Below are positions 1 to 12,473 of a DNA stretch of 64,000 bases, piece after piece (position 1 is the first letter of the stretch; the number at the start of each line of letters is the position of its first letter). The stretch comes from Rhodosorus marinus (lineage: Eukaryota > Rhodophyta > Stylonematophyceae > Stylonematales > Stylonemataceae). The stretch is from the NCBI GenBank assembly GCA_029953675.1, contig JAMWBK010000001.1, positions 1,959,001 to 2,023,000 of the forward strand. Reading direction: 5' to 3'. The notes beneath the pieces were generated by a model. It was not told the DNA's origin and made no database searches. It saw only the letters and a list, made by a program, of their open reading frames with translations. A program made the position numbers and the translations under genes.

Positions 1-1397
1 TCTCCCGCAACTTTGTACGGATGGAGTCTAGTTAGACCTTAAAACCCCTCCTCCAACTCAAATTCTTATCATCAAAACCTGTTCATCATTTTCAGATCCC
101 TCAATAGTTCGAAAGTCAAGCAACACCGTCCGCCCCGGAACTCCCACCCAGATCCGTTCAGAACGAAAACAAGAACAACCAAGTCTACTCAAACCCCTTT
201 CCTTCTCCGTCACAAACACCGTGGGCACGCTCCCTTCGTCCCCACGTTTTCCAATCTCGTCACTATTCTTCACCCCAAACAATTTCTAAACTAAACCCAC
301 CCCTTAACAAATCACAGCGGCTCCGTCAAATAAAACACGAAAGCTCAATACAAAACCAAATACCTTCCCTTCCTTCAAAAGCTTCACAAAACCCATCCAT
401 CCATCCCACACTCCACCGCCATCGATTCGACGGTACTTCTATAGACTGATGATGATGACTTCTATTCTCTCCCCTTCAATCCCTACCCATCCATCCCCCT
501 TTCCCCAAAACTATTTGTCATTGCCAAACCCCACATCCACTGAGGAACCCCCGTTTTCAGATTCGCAACCAGGCCGTAAAAAAAAGTTATCTATGTTTTA
601 GTACACCTCCCTTATTTCCAAGATCCTCCATCCACAGCCAATTATCCTTCTAAAATTACTGTAAAATTCGTTTGTTTTAGTGCTCTTTAGTAAACATTAA
701 TCTGTACTAAATATTGATTGATTTAGCATAAAATTATGGTATCCTTTATTTTCAAATTATTCATTTGCTTTAGAGTTGGGGTGAACGTGGTGCTTATTAA
801 GCAGAGTTGAGTGTAAATCAAGAACAAATGTTCTATTTTGGTGTGGGTTCGATTCTTCCTAAATCTAGATATATATATTGTCTTTATTTTGACCGGATTT
901 GAGTGAGGCTGTAATGTTTTATTTGTGTTAAACTAGTTTAGAAAAATATTGTCTATATTTAGTTCAGGGACCAGTTTTGTTTCGGCGGTGACTGAACTCA
1001 TTTCAACACTCGGAATACTCCGTACTTTTCGCCACCCTCTAACTTTTGTGCAGTTGTCTTAGATAGATTGATATTTGTTGAACAAAATTAGCTAATGCTA
1101 ATCACCGTGAAAGTCAATCGATCTACTCCGTATTTTTCGCCACCCTCTAACTTTTGTGCAGTTGTCTTAGATAGATTGATATTTGTTGAACAAAATTAGC
1201 TAATGCTAATCACCGTGAAAGTCAATCGATCTTTACCCCTGGGGATTTCGAAATTTAGAAATTGTCGATTGCCCCTTTTTCAATTTGATTTCGTTTCACC
1301 CCCTTGGTGAGCATTCAAATTTTTTTCAATATATACAGCATAAAATTTCGATATTTATATAGTTGTAAACAATTATTCTTATTTTTCTACCCCAGGA
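1..1397. other. Intergenic stretch without recognised gene
   Basis: No reading frame here has coding character. The left 600 bases are C/A-rich, like the 5' flanks of minus-strand genes elsewhere in the window, and could be the leader of a gene lying off the left edge. Bases 600-1400 are A/T-rich and contain the 108-bp duplication described separately. A run resembling a T-loop (GGTTCGATTC) near 845 has no matching stems, so it is not called a tRNA. Confidence 0.6.
1016..1231. repeat. 108-bp tandem duplication
   Basis: Bases 1016-1123 are repeated directly at 1124-1231. I see a single difference (C at 1025 against T at 1133). Near identity means the duplication is recent, or maintained, or an assembly artefact. 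It contains no open frame and lies outside any gene I can define. Confidence 0.95.
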
Positions 1398-2003
1398 ATC
1401 GCGAATGAAAATTGGTGTGTCCCAGCATGCATCAGCATAGAGGATCTTACAGAGGCAGTCACACTCAAGCAGGAGGGCCTCTCGAGCTTGTCACTGTTCT
1501 TCGTTGCAGATGTTCATGTTCAGACACACTGATCAGCTCAAATCCCTTCCTGGCTGCTTCTCCTACGGAAAAAAGGGAGAACCTTCCCACAAAGGGGCAC
1601 CATGGTCAACATCCCCTTTCTCGATCCCCCAAGGGGGGACCATGCGATTCCGGTGCTCGGCACTTTTTAGGTCGCATCGTCCCCCAGCTACGCTGCGGCT
1701 CTAGAAAACAATCCAGTCAGCAATTCGACATTGCAGCAGTCTGCAGCCTTAGCCTCGAAGCAGCTTGTCCAACTTGGAATCTCGCCGAAAAAAAAAAAAA
1801 AGGTATCCAGAAGCGGCATTCAATCACGGTCTTCTCTGAATGATTGCCCTCGCGGGCACAATGACTTGGAGGATGCTCAAAGTTTTCACTTGAGGTTGCG
1901 GTCGGTTGGGACGATGGTGTGGAGAGACGTAGTTTCTAGTCGATGTGCGCGGAAGCTCCTTTGTCTTTGCTTTTGTTTGGCTTCAATTTCAAGACGTTTT
2001 TAA
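1398..2003 (+). pseudogene. Possible decayed coding relic
   Basis: One frame (codons from 1398) reads with protein-like composition for about 200 codons. It is interrupted by a TGA near 1536 and a TAG near 1668 and runs through an A-rich tract at about 1789-1801 read as lysines. Neither stop is flanked by a convincing short intron. Overlapping frames also stay open, so this may be a degraded gene or retroelement fragment, or chance. No family is recognised. Confidence 0.25.
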
Positions 2004-2202
2004 TTCTTCAGGAGTGGAAGACTTGAAGAAAGCACTTGGAGTCGGTTTTTCTTTTTGAAACGGAGGATAGCTGTTGATTTCAATGTGGGAGGGTTTCGGA
2101 GCTTAATCTTGAATCGTTTGCTGTCCCCCCTTTCTCAAGTTTTGCTTCTTCTTTCGGTGAAGAGGGCCGTTTTCGGACAGGTGAAGAAACGGATGTGTCG
2201 AT

Positions 2203-2951
2203 ATGAGTCTGTATTATAGGTTGAAAGCTACCAGCAAGATTCTCCGACCCGAAGCGGCAAAAGTGTTCCACAGGAGCACCGTTGTTGGGTCGGGAAGAAT
2301 TCCTAGCTCGGCTTCCGGGTTGATGGGGTGCGTATTGTATTGCATTTGGCATTCTCGGGTCTCTAGGTTTGAAGTTGGAGCACTGACCCTTTTCTTTATT
2401 CAATCAGGAGCCAGGGATACCGCTTCAAGCAGTTTCCGCCAGCAGCTGGGGTACGATGGCACAGCGCCTTCTCTCCTACAAGAAAGGACGAGAAAGACTC
2501 CGTTGAGGGGTCTCCCAAAAGCGATAATCCGCCCACCAAAATCGAGACGGATAGCTCAGGAGATTCCAAGCCAACTGCGGTAAAGTCTTCCACTGCTGCC
2601 GTTGATGTGAAAGTATCAAACGAAACAGCAATGGATCATCTTGGAGATTCCTTGCCTCGTGATAATCCCAGAGTGAGAGTCTACGGTCCTCATATTCTTG
2701 CTTTCAATGCGGAGTTGCACAATATGATCTCCATCAGTTCGAGAATTGGGGCGTTGTTCTTAAGCGCCATTATATTCTTGCCAGTGCCGAACTTTTGGGT
2801 GCTTGTAATAGAATACGCGCCGATAGGACCTTTCGTTGGCGTGATGGTGTTCAGCGTAATGTCCATGATGGCTCATTTGTTGTTCCTCGTGCAGTGGAGA
2901 TTTACCTCCAAATTCAAGTGGGGTACGCACTCTGATAAGTGGGAGGATTGA
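2203..2951 (+). CDS. Small two-span membrane protein, probable mitochondrial leader
   Basis: Two exons, 2203-2327 and 2408-2951, joined across an 80-bp GT-AG intron with the frame kept, give about 222 residues. The first 35 residues are rich in Arg, Lys and Ser and lack acidic residues until about position 18, as in mitochondrial presequences. A charged, Pro/Ser-rich linker follows. Two hydrophobic helices lie near residues 160-180 and 186-206 (segments SRIGALFLSAIIFLP and PFVGVMVFSVMSMMAHLLF), then a short basic-acidic tail ending WED. I do not recognise the family. The paired-helix layout recalls the TMEM70/TMEM186/TMEM223 group of respiratory-chain assembly proteins, but that is a topological impression only. 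The gene stands alone. Confidence 0.7.
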
Positions 2952-4768
2952 GCCCAAAATTTTGTGATAAAGAAAGCTTTGATTATGGTATAAACTGGTG
3001 TTAGCTATCCTACCTACGCGAGTCTTCAACAGTCTATGCTCGACACCGACTATTGCCGCCAGAGCGTACTCCCTCTTGCTTTCAGTCTTCCCACACGCGG
3101 GTACGGAACCTTTGTCCTCAGAGTTCATCGCCTTAACTTGAGAACCCAAACGACTGTACGAACAACAGATTTCATCGGGATTTGTTACCCGATGCAGGCA
3201 GCCGGATAAAGGCTTCCATTGACAAACAAGTCTAGCAAAACCAGAGACGCCCTGACTTCTGTTGAGGAGTTAACCTCATCGGACCTGCCACGATCCCGTT
3301 TTCAGAGGAAGATTGCCTGAGCTGGCCATCCAATCTCAAAAGCGACTAAAATCCTACGCAAAGTCGAACGTTGTACGCGAATATCTGGAGCTCATCCAAC
3401 GAACGAGAGGGTCTATCACGTTGAGTACTTCAGGGTACGACAGGAATGTCTTTTTCCGGCACATTCAAACACGACTAAAATGAGCACGATACAGCACATC
3501 AGATATGTGAGAGATTTTGAGGGCAGCGTGACATGCTTCCAGGAGCTTTTAGATTTCTGGGCACCAAGGTCTTGGCCGGCGACAGATCCCAATCCAGAAC
3601 GTAGGCAAGACGTCGGAGATGAGCGTCTATCACCATTTATTCTGGTGCTTAATCTGAGGCGATCTATGAATGCAGCCACACGCACGTCCCGAAATCGGAC
3701 CCCCTTACCACCGGCAAGGCAGAACAAGGCCAAACCACTCACGTAGTCTCTTCAAGAACTTCAGAATCAATGTCGAGCACTGCCAGATCCAGACGTCCCC
3801 GGTCCTTGACCATGGCGTCCGACGTCTACCTGAGACGTAACTTGCCTATATCTAAAGAAAGGCGCCACCGATCAAAAGCCGTCTGATCCACAGGGGAGCG
3901 CCCTTTACCAATAAAAAATTTGAGGTCAGCGACCGTTCGAGAATGTCTGTCTGTTCAAACACCACAATCCCACCCCCCTCAAAACACGCAGATTTTCCGC
4001 AAGAAGGACTCGCAACGCCCATTTTCACTACTTTAAGCAATCATCATAAAACCTCAACCCCCCCCCTAATCCAAGCATCTGACCCTGAACCCATTGGTAT
4101 TTACCGCCGCCCCCCAAACCTTTCCAAAGATCAGCTCCAAAACTCTCCAAAAACATGAATTGAGGTAAAACAGTACTTTCTTTTCATAATCTCTACCCCC
4201 CCTTGCCGCATCCCCCTTGATTTAGTGCCAAGATCTTCGTCGTCAACGGGTGACACTCGATTTCCACAACAACCCAAAGGGGTTGGAAAATCGTTCAAAA
4301 AAGAAATCTGACACAAGCCATAAGATTCAAACCAACCCCTATCGAAATACAACAAAAGAACTGTTAATAAAGTATTAGAGTAAAAATTAAAGGGTTTTAG
4401 GTCATTTTCTGTGTTGCTCATGATCGTTCCATACCCCCCCTTATCAAGGATATTTCTGCTGGTGAGTAGTGTTTTTCTGTTATATTGCTAATGTGGGGAA
4501 AAATGTGACATTTTCTGAGCGACGTGGAACGCTGGTTTCTTGGGTGGTTGATAGACGGGAAATGGAGTTTGGATGAAGGGTAGGAGAGGGGTTTTGGGTG
4601 GGGAGGCAGGGGCGGTGACTGTGAGATTTTGGGAGCGGGGGGAGGTGAGTTGGTAGAGCCAAATAATCTCCTGTTACTGTTTTCTTGACAGTATATTTTG
4701 GATGTCAAAGCAAGGTTGAGGATCCCCAGTAAACATCTGTGTTAAAGGGGGAGGAGTTTGTTCAGATC
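2952..4768. other. Intergenic region, possibly holding a minus-strand gene
   Basis: No plus-strand gene is apparent. Bases 3950-4140 are C/A-rich and 4430-4768 G/T-rich, the pattern expected of a divergent promoter with one transcript leaving leftwards and the helicase gene leaving rightwards. The candidate leftward transcript at 3416-3812 is listed separately. Confidence 0.5.
3416..3812 (-). CDS. Tentative small tail-anchored protein (minus strand)
   Basis: A minus-strand exon starts with ATG at 3812 and reads MVKDRGRLDLAVLDIDSEV before meeting a consensus GTGAGT donor near 3742. About 110 bases on, an open frame ends at 3416 with a hydrophobic segment (LTYLMCCIVLILVVF) followed by a basic tail. 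If spliced at the ATAG near 3630 the frame is kept. The LDIDSEVLEE stretch and C-terminal anchor loosely recall Bet1/Sft1-type SNAREs, but the heptad core expected between them is not visible and upstream exons may exist. This is a weak call. Confidence 0.25.
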
Positions 4769-7723
4769 ATGCATCGAGCGTTTCGTGTACGTGGGGCAGT
4801 TGGTGCTCTACGGGTGCTCAGAAAGACCACTGGAGATGTGGGCCGTGAAGTAGGATCCGGTGTCATTCCTGCCGGAGGGCAGTTGCTGAGCGTCAGGAAC
4901 TTTAGGGTTTCCGCGAGGTTGTATCAGGAAGCTTTGGAGGAGGTATCGGCGCCAGAGCCGAGCATGTCCACAGAGAAGAAGGCAAAACCTGCAAACACCG
5001 AGCCTGAGAGCAACTGGGAGCATCTGAAAATGGCGGATGAGGTGAGGTCAGTATTGAAGCGGAAGGGTTTCAAGAATCTGTTCGACGTACAGCTGGCGTG
5101 TTTCGAACCTGGGGTTGCCGGGAAAGATCTTGTGGCAAGATCTCGTACTGGTACTGGAAAGACGATTGCGTTTGGACTTCCTCTGGTAACCCGATTGCTC
5201 ACGGAAGGCGGTCGAGCGCAGTCAGGCAACTGCAGGGCACTGATCGTCACCCCGACGCGAGAGCTAGCAAAACAGGTGTCACAAGAATTGTCGTCGTTAT
5301 CTAAAAAAATCTCAGTCGCGGTTGCGTACGGTGGTGCCTCATACGGCGTGCAGGCCCAGCAAATCCAAAGGGGCGTTGACATCTTAGTAGGAACTCCCGG
5401 CAGGCTTGCTGATTTCCTCCAACAGGGCACTCTGAAGCTCAACAATACAAGCATGTGTGTCCTTGACGAAGCTGACGAGATGCTGAAGATCGGTTTCCAG
5501 CAGCAGTTGAATGAAATTACAGGTAATCTCCCAAGGGAGAAACAGATGATGCTGTTCTCAGCTACAGTGCCCTCTTGGGTTAAGGAAGTAGGTTCCCACC
5601 TGAAGCCCTTCAAGAGTTTCCGATTTGAAGAGGTCCATGCTGACATTGCTTCCAATTTTAATACCAAACTCAGCTGGCGAATAAGACAATGAAGAGCCCT
5701 GTCATGCTCGACCTGGTCGGTGACTCGAAACTGAAGTGCTCGGAAACAGTCAGGCACGTGGCCGTGATGACCCCAGATTGGATGAGGACCAGAATCCTTG
5801 CGGATCTTTTAACCTACTACGGGTCAACGAAAAAAGCAAAGTCCATCATTTTCGTTCCCACCAAACGGGAAGCTAGTAGGCTCGCCGGCAGTGAAGAATT
5901 GAGATCGACTTCTGTGGAGATCCACGGAGACATTACACAGGCCCGTCGAGAATCAGCGCTTGGAGGTGCGATTGATTCCCGACCTGCTTCCAACATACTG
6001 CAATGGTAGCCTGACGAGCTATGGACGGCCACGCGCTTGTCTCGTGTTCGACAGGTTTCAAGAGCGGACTCTACAGAAACCTTGTAGCTACCGATGTAGC
6101 CGCAAGGGGATTGGACATCCCGTTGGTAGACATTGTCGTGCAGATACAGTTTCCTGAAGGCAAGACGGGGGGTGCAGATGAGTATATTCATCGCTCCGGG
6201 AGGACGGGACGAGCGGGCAAATCAGGCACGTCTATTCTGTTGTACACGCCGGAGCAAGGTGGCGCCCTTGGCAGACTGGAAAAGGAAATCGGAGTAAAGT
6301 TTGAAAAGGTGTCAGCCCCGAGCACAGAGGCTATAACGAGGGTACGTTTGGTCTTGACCGAAAGAATACAAAGCGCAAGCTGAAATCGTTGCTGATGACA
6401 ATCAAAACCTTGGTTAGGCGGGCTCGGCGGAGGCGCTCAAGAAACTAACGGCGATCCCGGATGCAGCTGCAGTACAATTCATGCCCGTTGTAGAGGAGTT
6501 CCTGGAGACGCGGAACTTGATACCAAAGGATCGGGAGTCAGCTGGTATGGTAGTTGCACCCACCAGGTTCATCGTTGCAATAGAGACAAAGCCTCTTTTG
6601 TGAGTGTATACTTCCCTGAGCCTGATCCGTTAATTCTTACATTCGTTTTCTAGAACTAGTCAAGAAGACGTGGGCGAAATGTGTTGCGACTGTTGCTAAC
6701 GTCAAGAAAGGAGTGTTCTCAAGATCCGCACTTTCGTTGCGACCAAACTTTACCGCCGTCCATTTCAAGGCCAGCAAACCCCTGACTGCAAACGATCTCA
6801 CAGCAGCTATCGGGAAGGCCGTCAAAGATGCCGAGGGAAAGCTAGAGAACATTGTTTCCTTTAGTCAAGGAGCGATCGCAGACGTGCCGGAAGAAATGAA
6901 GGTTTCCCTTCTTGAGTATGCCAATTGGTCCTTGCAAAGCTCCTTTTTGAGAATCCCCGACTGAAGGATGTCCGCCCTATCTTTCGTCTTTGCGTTTAGC
7001 TCCTCTGCGAAGCTTGGCTTCACCTTGGAAGTTCCGGACGTCCTGCCTGAGGAAGTGATGAGCAAGGCAATTAACACGATTCCTGCATATCGCTCTAGTG
7101 GCATTGGTGGCGAAGGTGGTGGCTATGACAGTGGCGGTGGTGGTTTTGGAGGAGGCCGCAAGGGCGGATTTGTAGACCGAGGCGGGTTTGGCGGTGGTAG
7201 CCGCGGAGGGTTTGGCGGTGGTAGCCGCGGAGGGTTTGGCGGCGGTGGTGGCGGCGGAGGTTTTGGCGGTGGTGGCGGTGGTGGCGGCGGTGGCCGAGGA
7301 GGGTTTGGCGGTGGTGGCGGTGGTGGTGGCCGAGGAGGGTTTGGTGGTGGTGAGCGAGGTGGCCGCGGTGGTTTAGAGCGGGGAGGGTTTGGTGGAGACA
7401 AGGGAGGATTCGGCGGCGGAGGGTTTGGTGGTAAGGACCGAGGTGGATTTGGCGGCGGAGGGTTTGGTGGTAAGGACCGAGGTGGATTTGGCGGCGGAGG
7501 GTATGGTGGTAGGGACCGAGGTGGATTTGGCGGAGACCGAGCTGGGTTTGGTGGTCAGGACCGAAGTGGATTTGGCGGAGACCGAGGTGGGTTTGGCGCT
7601 GGAGACCGCAGAGGTGGCAGTCGCGATTCCGGATTCGGAGATGACGACGATTTTAGCTATTCTGGAAAAGGGGGCTCGAAGAGGAGGACGAAACCGCTGG
7701 ATGATGATGACGACTGGTTCTGA
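4769..7723 (+). CDS. GUCT-type DEAD-box RNA helicase, organellar
   Basis: ATP-dependent RNA helicase of the RH3/DDX21 group. Six exons (4769-5587, 5674-5965, 6055-6341, 6418-6544, 6654-6915, 7000-7723) give about 836 residues; introns 4 and 5 are the least certain. The leader is Arg-rich and amphipathic ([19 protein letters not shown]), suggesting mitochondria or plastid. Visible motifs are [10 protein letters not shown] (motif I, about residue 124), PTRELA, TPGR, DEAD (about 231), SAT (about 260), [10 protein letters not shown] and [10 protein letters not shown] (about 415). A GUCT-like domain follows, with LPEE-type motifs as in RH3. The last 215 residues are FGG/GGR repeats ending in an acidic DDDDDWF tail. 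RH3 homologues act in organelle rRNA and group II intron processing, so that role is inferred. ATG 4769 is the first methionine in frame. Confidence 0.92.
7090..7640 (+). repeat. Glycine-codon minisatellite in helicase tail
   Basis: G-rich repeats encoding GFGG units. A 39-bp unit (13 codons, GFGGKDRGG type) is repeated about three times between roughly 7405 and 7530, preceded by shorter GGFGGGSRG-type units from about 7170. All units stay in the reading frame of the helicase, so expansion or contraction changes tail length without a frameshift. Confidence 0.9.
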
Positions 7724-8104
7724 GGAGCCATATCAGCCGTTTACGGATAAGCCTTTACAGGTGATGCGTACGGAGACCTTTGCAAGTTATGGAACAAGAC
7801 CAACGCACAACGTTGGCTTATGAGATCAAGACCAAGGCTCACACTGGTTCGGGCCAGATAAGGAATTCGTATGCAGACGACAACGATAGTTCTGCCTTCT
7901 AAAGCGTGAAGTTGATTAAATTGTTATACATCAAGTGTAAATGGAAACTACTAACGAAGGAGGGGGCGGTTTTCCCGCCGGCTCAAGAAAAGTGCTCGTC
8001 GACAGCACACCATCACTACAACCCGTCGCCATGTGAAATGGCGAGTGGCTCAGGATCCCCTCGGATATGGGGCTAACTATGCGATCGGGACCGGGAGCTA
8101 CCAG
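7724..8104. other. Convergent 3' spacer
   Basis: 381 bp between the stop codons of the helicase (plus) and the coiled-coil gene (minus). It presumably holds both 3' ends. I see no other feature. Confidence 0.6.
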
Positions 8105-9650
8105 TTAGAGATTCCCGATACTCTCGACTGAATCAAGTCTTGCCTCGAGGAGCTCATTACACCGTGCTCTAGAGCGGTGTATCTGGCATTCCAATCTCCT
8201 CAGCTGGGACAACGCCTGCCCCTCCGCAAGTTTCAGCTGTATTGCAAAAAACATGCGCTAGTGTCTTAGAATTCTCTGCTTCAGAACGAAGCGACCGATC
8301 CAAACTGTTTCTATCTTACCTGAGCGTTCGCCCTTCGCGTAGATTCGAGCTCCTGGACCTGCCGATTTTGAGCTTGAACAATCGCTTTCAGTCTAGTTGA
8401 GGGGCCGTGGAATTCATCGGCCGAAGCTCCTCCCACTCCCGCAGGTCGACCCAACAGTCCGTACAGGATCATCGAAAGTTCCTCAACCTGGTGGGGTGTT
8501 TGTGCGCAAGCAAAGACGAGGAAACCGGTGAGTCCCTTTTCACACGAACAGAGGTTACACAATATTCAGTTCCTTCTCGTACCTCGCAAGCCTCGTTTTT
8601 CAAACTCCTGACTAGCTGCTCCAGCTCTGCGTTTACGTGCTCCAACTTGGTGACCTTCCGTTCAGCAGCACGGTTGTAGATTTCGTTGTCCGCCTTCGCG
8701 TTCATCAGTTCTTTCTGTACACCTTGGCGACGAGTCACCGACTCAGCGATCTCCGCATGGGCTTTCGCGTTCTCGTCCTCCAGTCTACGAACGCGCAATT
8801 CCAGTTCCGACTTTTCATGCTCCAATTTAGCAGCCTCACGCTCTGCGGCGCGGTTGTAGATTTCATTGTCCGCTTCGGCGTTCATCAGCTCCTTCTGTAC
8901 ACGTTGGCGACCAGCTGTCAATTCGGCGATCTCCTTCTGAAACTTCTTGTACTCGTCCTCCAAAAGTTTCAGCTTGCCTTTGACTTCCTCGTCTGCAGCT
9001 TGATTTCTGCGCTTCGCCCTCTCGAGATCCTGCTCAAGCAGCCTCACTTCTTGGGAGAAGTTCGAAGCCAATTCTGCGTTTCTGTTCTTCTCTATTTCGA
9101 GTTCAACGGCTTTTGCCTTTGTAGCCTCGAGCTCCTCGAGTTTCAATCTCAAGAGCGCGTTCTCCTCCCAGAGCTTTCCGTTCTTACTGCGCAGTGCATC
9201 CATCGTTTCCGAGATCTTCTCATCCGCAACGGGGCTCTGTAAGTCCTCACTCTCGTTCGTTGACATTGTTTTGATAGGGTCCTCGTGCTCTCGATGTTGC
9301 TCAGAGTTCTCCGCCCTGAGCTGGGCGTTCTCAGACTCCATCAGCAACAGCCGTCTCCGAACCACGTCGAACTCGCTGGGGAGTTCCTCCAATCGAGAGA
9401 AGACGTGCCCGTTCCCAGCTTCAGGGTTTTTTATCTCCTCGTAAGCTTCAAGGCTCCTTGGGGAATCCCATGACCCGCTGCTCGTGTAAACGCAAGTGGA
9501 ACTCCCTCCAGATCCAACCTGGCCGCTCGACTCAAAGGACAATGAGCCTTGTTCAGCAGTCGCACGATTGGTCGCCTTTCCTTTAATCATTCCAAACTTC
9601 GGCGACTCGCTCCAATTCTTCAGCTGCCTAGCGTCGACACACTCCTGCAT
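8105..9650 (-). CDS. Coiled-coil protein with internal duplication
   Basis: Three exons on the minus strand (9650-8583, 8487-8320, 8236-8105), both introns phase 0 with GTACGA and GTAAGA donors, give about 455 residues starting at ATG 9650. The first 90 residues are Ser/Gly-rich. From about residue 95 nearly everything is heptad-repeat coiled coil, rich in Glu, Lys, Leu and Arg. A block of about 55 residues (core RVQKELMNAEADNEIYNRAA) is present twice in tandem with few changes. A Gly/Pro-rich break lies in exon 2, then more helix to the end. There is no enzymatic domain or membrane span. The family is not recognised; a structural or scaffold role is the most that can be said. Confidence 0.8.
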
Positions 9651-12473
9651 ACTTAAAACACCAAGTCAAACTTCTCACTTTTCTTTCCCTTTTCAAAGAG
9701 ACTGGCTATTCACTCCCAGCAATATTGAGGCGTCCGTGTGTTCCCAAACTCCTTCAGCAACCCTTACAGACCCCCCAATGCTTCAAAAAAAAAGAATTTA
9801 TATTTGCACATGACGGACCACATTTCAGGTGTTTCGCCTGCTCCGGTGCCACATGCGACGGGGACTGAAAAACTGAGGAGCGGAAAGGACTGATTTTCTG
9901 CATTTATTAAAGGCGGATTCCAACCACCAGCTGCTCGTAGCCGGCGCGATTCGATGTGGAACCGTACTGTTTTTCTGTCAACCAGCTCTCCAGCAGGGAC
10001 GCAGTGCAGTACCCCACAGAGCGGACCCGGAATCAGTTAAAGACGACCACCATCGGAATGGGGCTGGGCACTGCGCGGGATTGGGATGCACCGCAGAGGA
10101 CTCCTCTGTTTATCTTATCTTGGACAATGAAGAGCGCAGGTGTTGCTCTCAACTATCTGCGTCTGCGCATCCAGCTGAAGCTCTTTCATTGCATTCTTGC
10201 TCAACAGCATCATAGCATTTAAATTCTCTTGTTTAGAATAATATTTTCAAACATACCCTCTAAATATAATATTATTCACAAAATATTATACTGAAATTAT
10301 AAAATAAAAACGACAAGCGTTTATATTACATTTTTCTATAAATATGTCGTATATTTCAAAGATAAAAACAATAAGTCACTTTCGTGACACGTGCTAAAAA
10401 TATATTGGTATAACTTTAACGGCCACGGAGATTGCGTGACTGAGAACAGTTTTAATTTTTTAGAATTGCAGTAGAGGGGTAACTGGATTCACAGAACAAG
10501 AAATATATTATATAAAAGAAATATTTAGACAGTCTTCAGTTTTTCCACTGGGTCCACGTTGTTTTTTATCTTTCGCCCTCAAATTTTCTTTTGTTTTTCT
10601 AGCCAAAGAAATTAATCAATTGCAATTATCGTCAATCAAAATAAACCTTCCATAAATTCCTTGTTCATATTGCTGTTGATCACTCCGTTTACTTTCAACC
10701 TACCAAACTACATGCTACGCCCGATCATAAGTACTGTGACTGGTACATAATGCGGCAATAGATAAGTTTCCTAGAAGATCTAATCGTATCAAGTCTTGAG
10801 TAGCTCTCTAAGCATTTGGACGAGCCGCATCCAAACACGTCAGTTTATTGAGAGACAACCACCCGGAGAGGAGGAAGAGCAAGGCGTACCGAGAGAACCT
10901 GCCTTTAACACAAACAAACACACACTGAAAAAAGGAGGACCCAGTAGTTCTGTTGAGGGATTCGTAATGTGCTGAATCTTTAGACCGCGCCCCGACGCGA
11001 AGTTTTCTGGAGAGGGATCGAGACTGAACTTGATGTGCCGGCAATGTAGCGGAGAGGACAATGCAAGTACAGCTGACACTGCTGAACCAAGGTTGATGAT
11101 ATATCACATCTTGTCGAGGGTCTTAACGATGTTTGTATGCACTTGAGGGAGAAATATATAGAAGAAGTAACATCCACCAGCGACCACAGGAGGACGAGAA
11201 ACCGAAAGAAGGCCGAGTGAATTTGGAGAGACGATTTCACGCTTAGTCTTACAACTACTAAATGTACGATCTTGTCTATGCAGTCCGAATTTTTTTGAGG
11301 TAAATGGCGTGAGTGCATTGATGACCACATCGTACGGTCTAAATAGTCACAGTCCGCAAGGGTTTCTAGGGCTGTGGGGACGTAGATCGAATAGACGAAA
11401 GTGTTGAAATACGCGGAAACCAAGAGGCGAAGGCAGAGCATTGGGTACTCCAGGGAGGGTTTTGAGTATTGAGCGAGTGAGTTGCGTAAGTAGCATGGTG
11501 ATCAGAATCATCGTTGGGCTTCAAGGATATTTCCACAATTACTGAACAAGTTCTTCTGGTTTTTGCGGGAAAATCCTTGCCGATATCTGACCTATATCTA
11601 GAGGACGATGCCTGTGTACCCAGTCCCTCTCCAGGACTTCCGAACCACCGGATTGCGAGCAAGGGCCGGCAACCAGCTCGACGGATCCAGACTCAACTTC
11701 CATTTCGGAAGACACATCTCTCGTACCTCCACAAACCATGATTTCAGATCCAGACAAACCTAATGAAGTACGTCACAAACGGAGGACCGAAAACCAAAAC
11801 AGAATATCTCGTAGCCAAAGGTCGAGCCCAGCGATTCCGGTCTTTCATTACGGCAAGCCAAATCCAGCAGAGCTCAAATCACCCACTAGAAGCCCCAAAA
11901 ACAAAAAAATTCCTCCACATTCGGTACGGCCACTACTCAGATACCCTATCGATACCTACTTCCCCCACCGAACGTACCTGGCTGCATCCATTCAGCCGAA
12001 GTCGACAACCTGGTCTTCTAAGCCGACTCCACACCTAACCCGTCTATTCAAATCCTCGAAAATTCTTAAAACCACTCTTTTTTATACAAATACAAAATAA
12101 AAACTCCTACAGCTACATCATTTTAGGGGGTGAAAATTTTTTGACTTCAAGCAACCAAATCACGTTTGTATTGACATTAGTCATACTCAGTCAATAAATT
12201 GCACTGCTTTGCTTGAGATTCGGTGGTCACCGAATGGATGGTTGAGCGGTGATACCGATCAAAACCATTGTTTTTGATAGTGTTTGGGAGGTGTTTTTTT
12301 TTTTTTTTTGCTTAGAAATGGATATACGACAGCTTGGGAATCGAAGTAGTTGGGAGTGTCGGAGACGAAGGGGAGGAAAGAGGCTAGTTGCGAGTGGTAT
12401 AGGGGAGTGAGGTACTGGATTATTATTATTTTTTTTGTTTAGAGTGGTTGAAGTACTTAAGGAAAAATAGGTG
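9651..12473. other. Intergenic region, partly A/T-rich, with possible minus-strand gene
   Basis: Bases 10200-10800 are strongly A/T-rich with no coding signal. Bases 10800-11750 keep long open frames on the minus strand and are listed as a candidate gene. Bases 11740-12110 are C/A-rich and 12240-12473 G/T-rich with a T15-16 run, which looks like a divergent promoter shared with the PDZ gene. Confidence 0.5.
10808..11742 (-). CDS. Candidate intron-containing minus-strand gene, unresolved
   Basis: A methionine codon near 11740 on the minus strand opens a frame (MVCGGTRDVSSEMEVESGSV) that stays open to about 11600. Further protein-like segments follow downstream, including SLGLLSVSRPPVVAGGCYFF near 11200 and FSLDPSPENFASGRGLKIQH near 11020, in different frames, as exons of a split gene would be. 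Its 5' flank (11750-12110) shows the C/A-rich bias seen ahead of other minus-strand genes. I could not build one consistent splice model and recognise no family. Confidence 0.3.
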
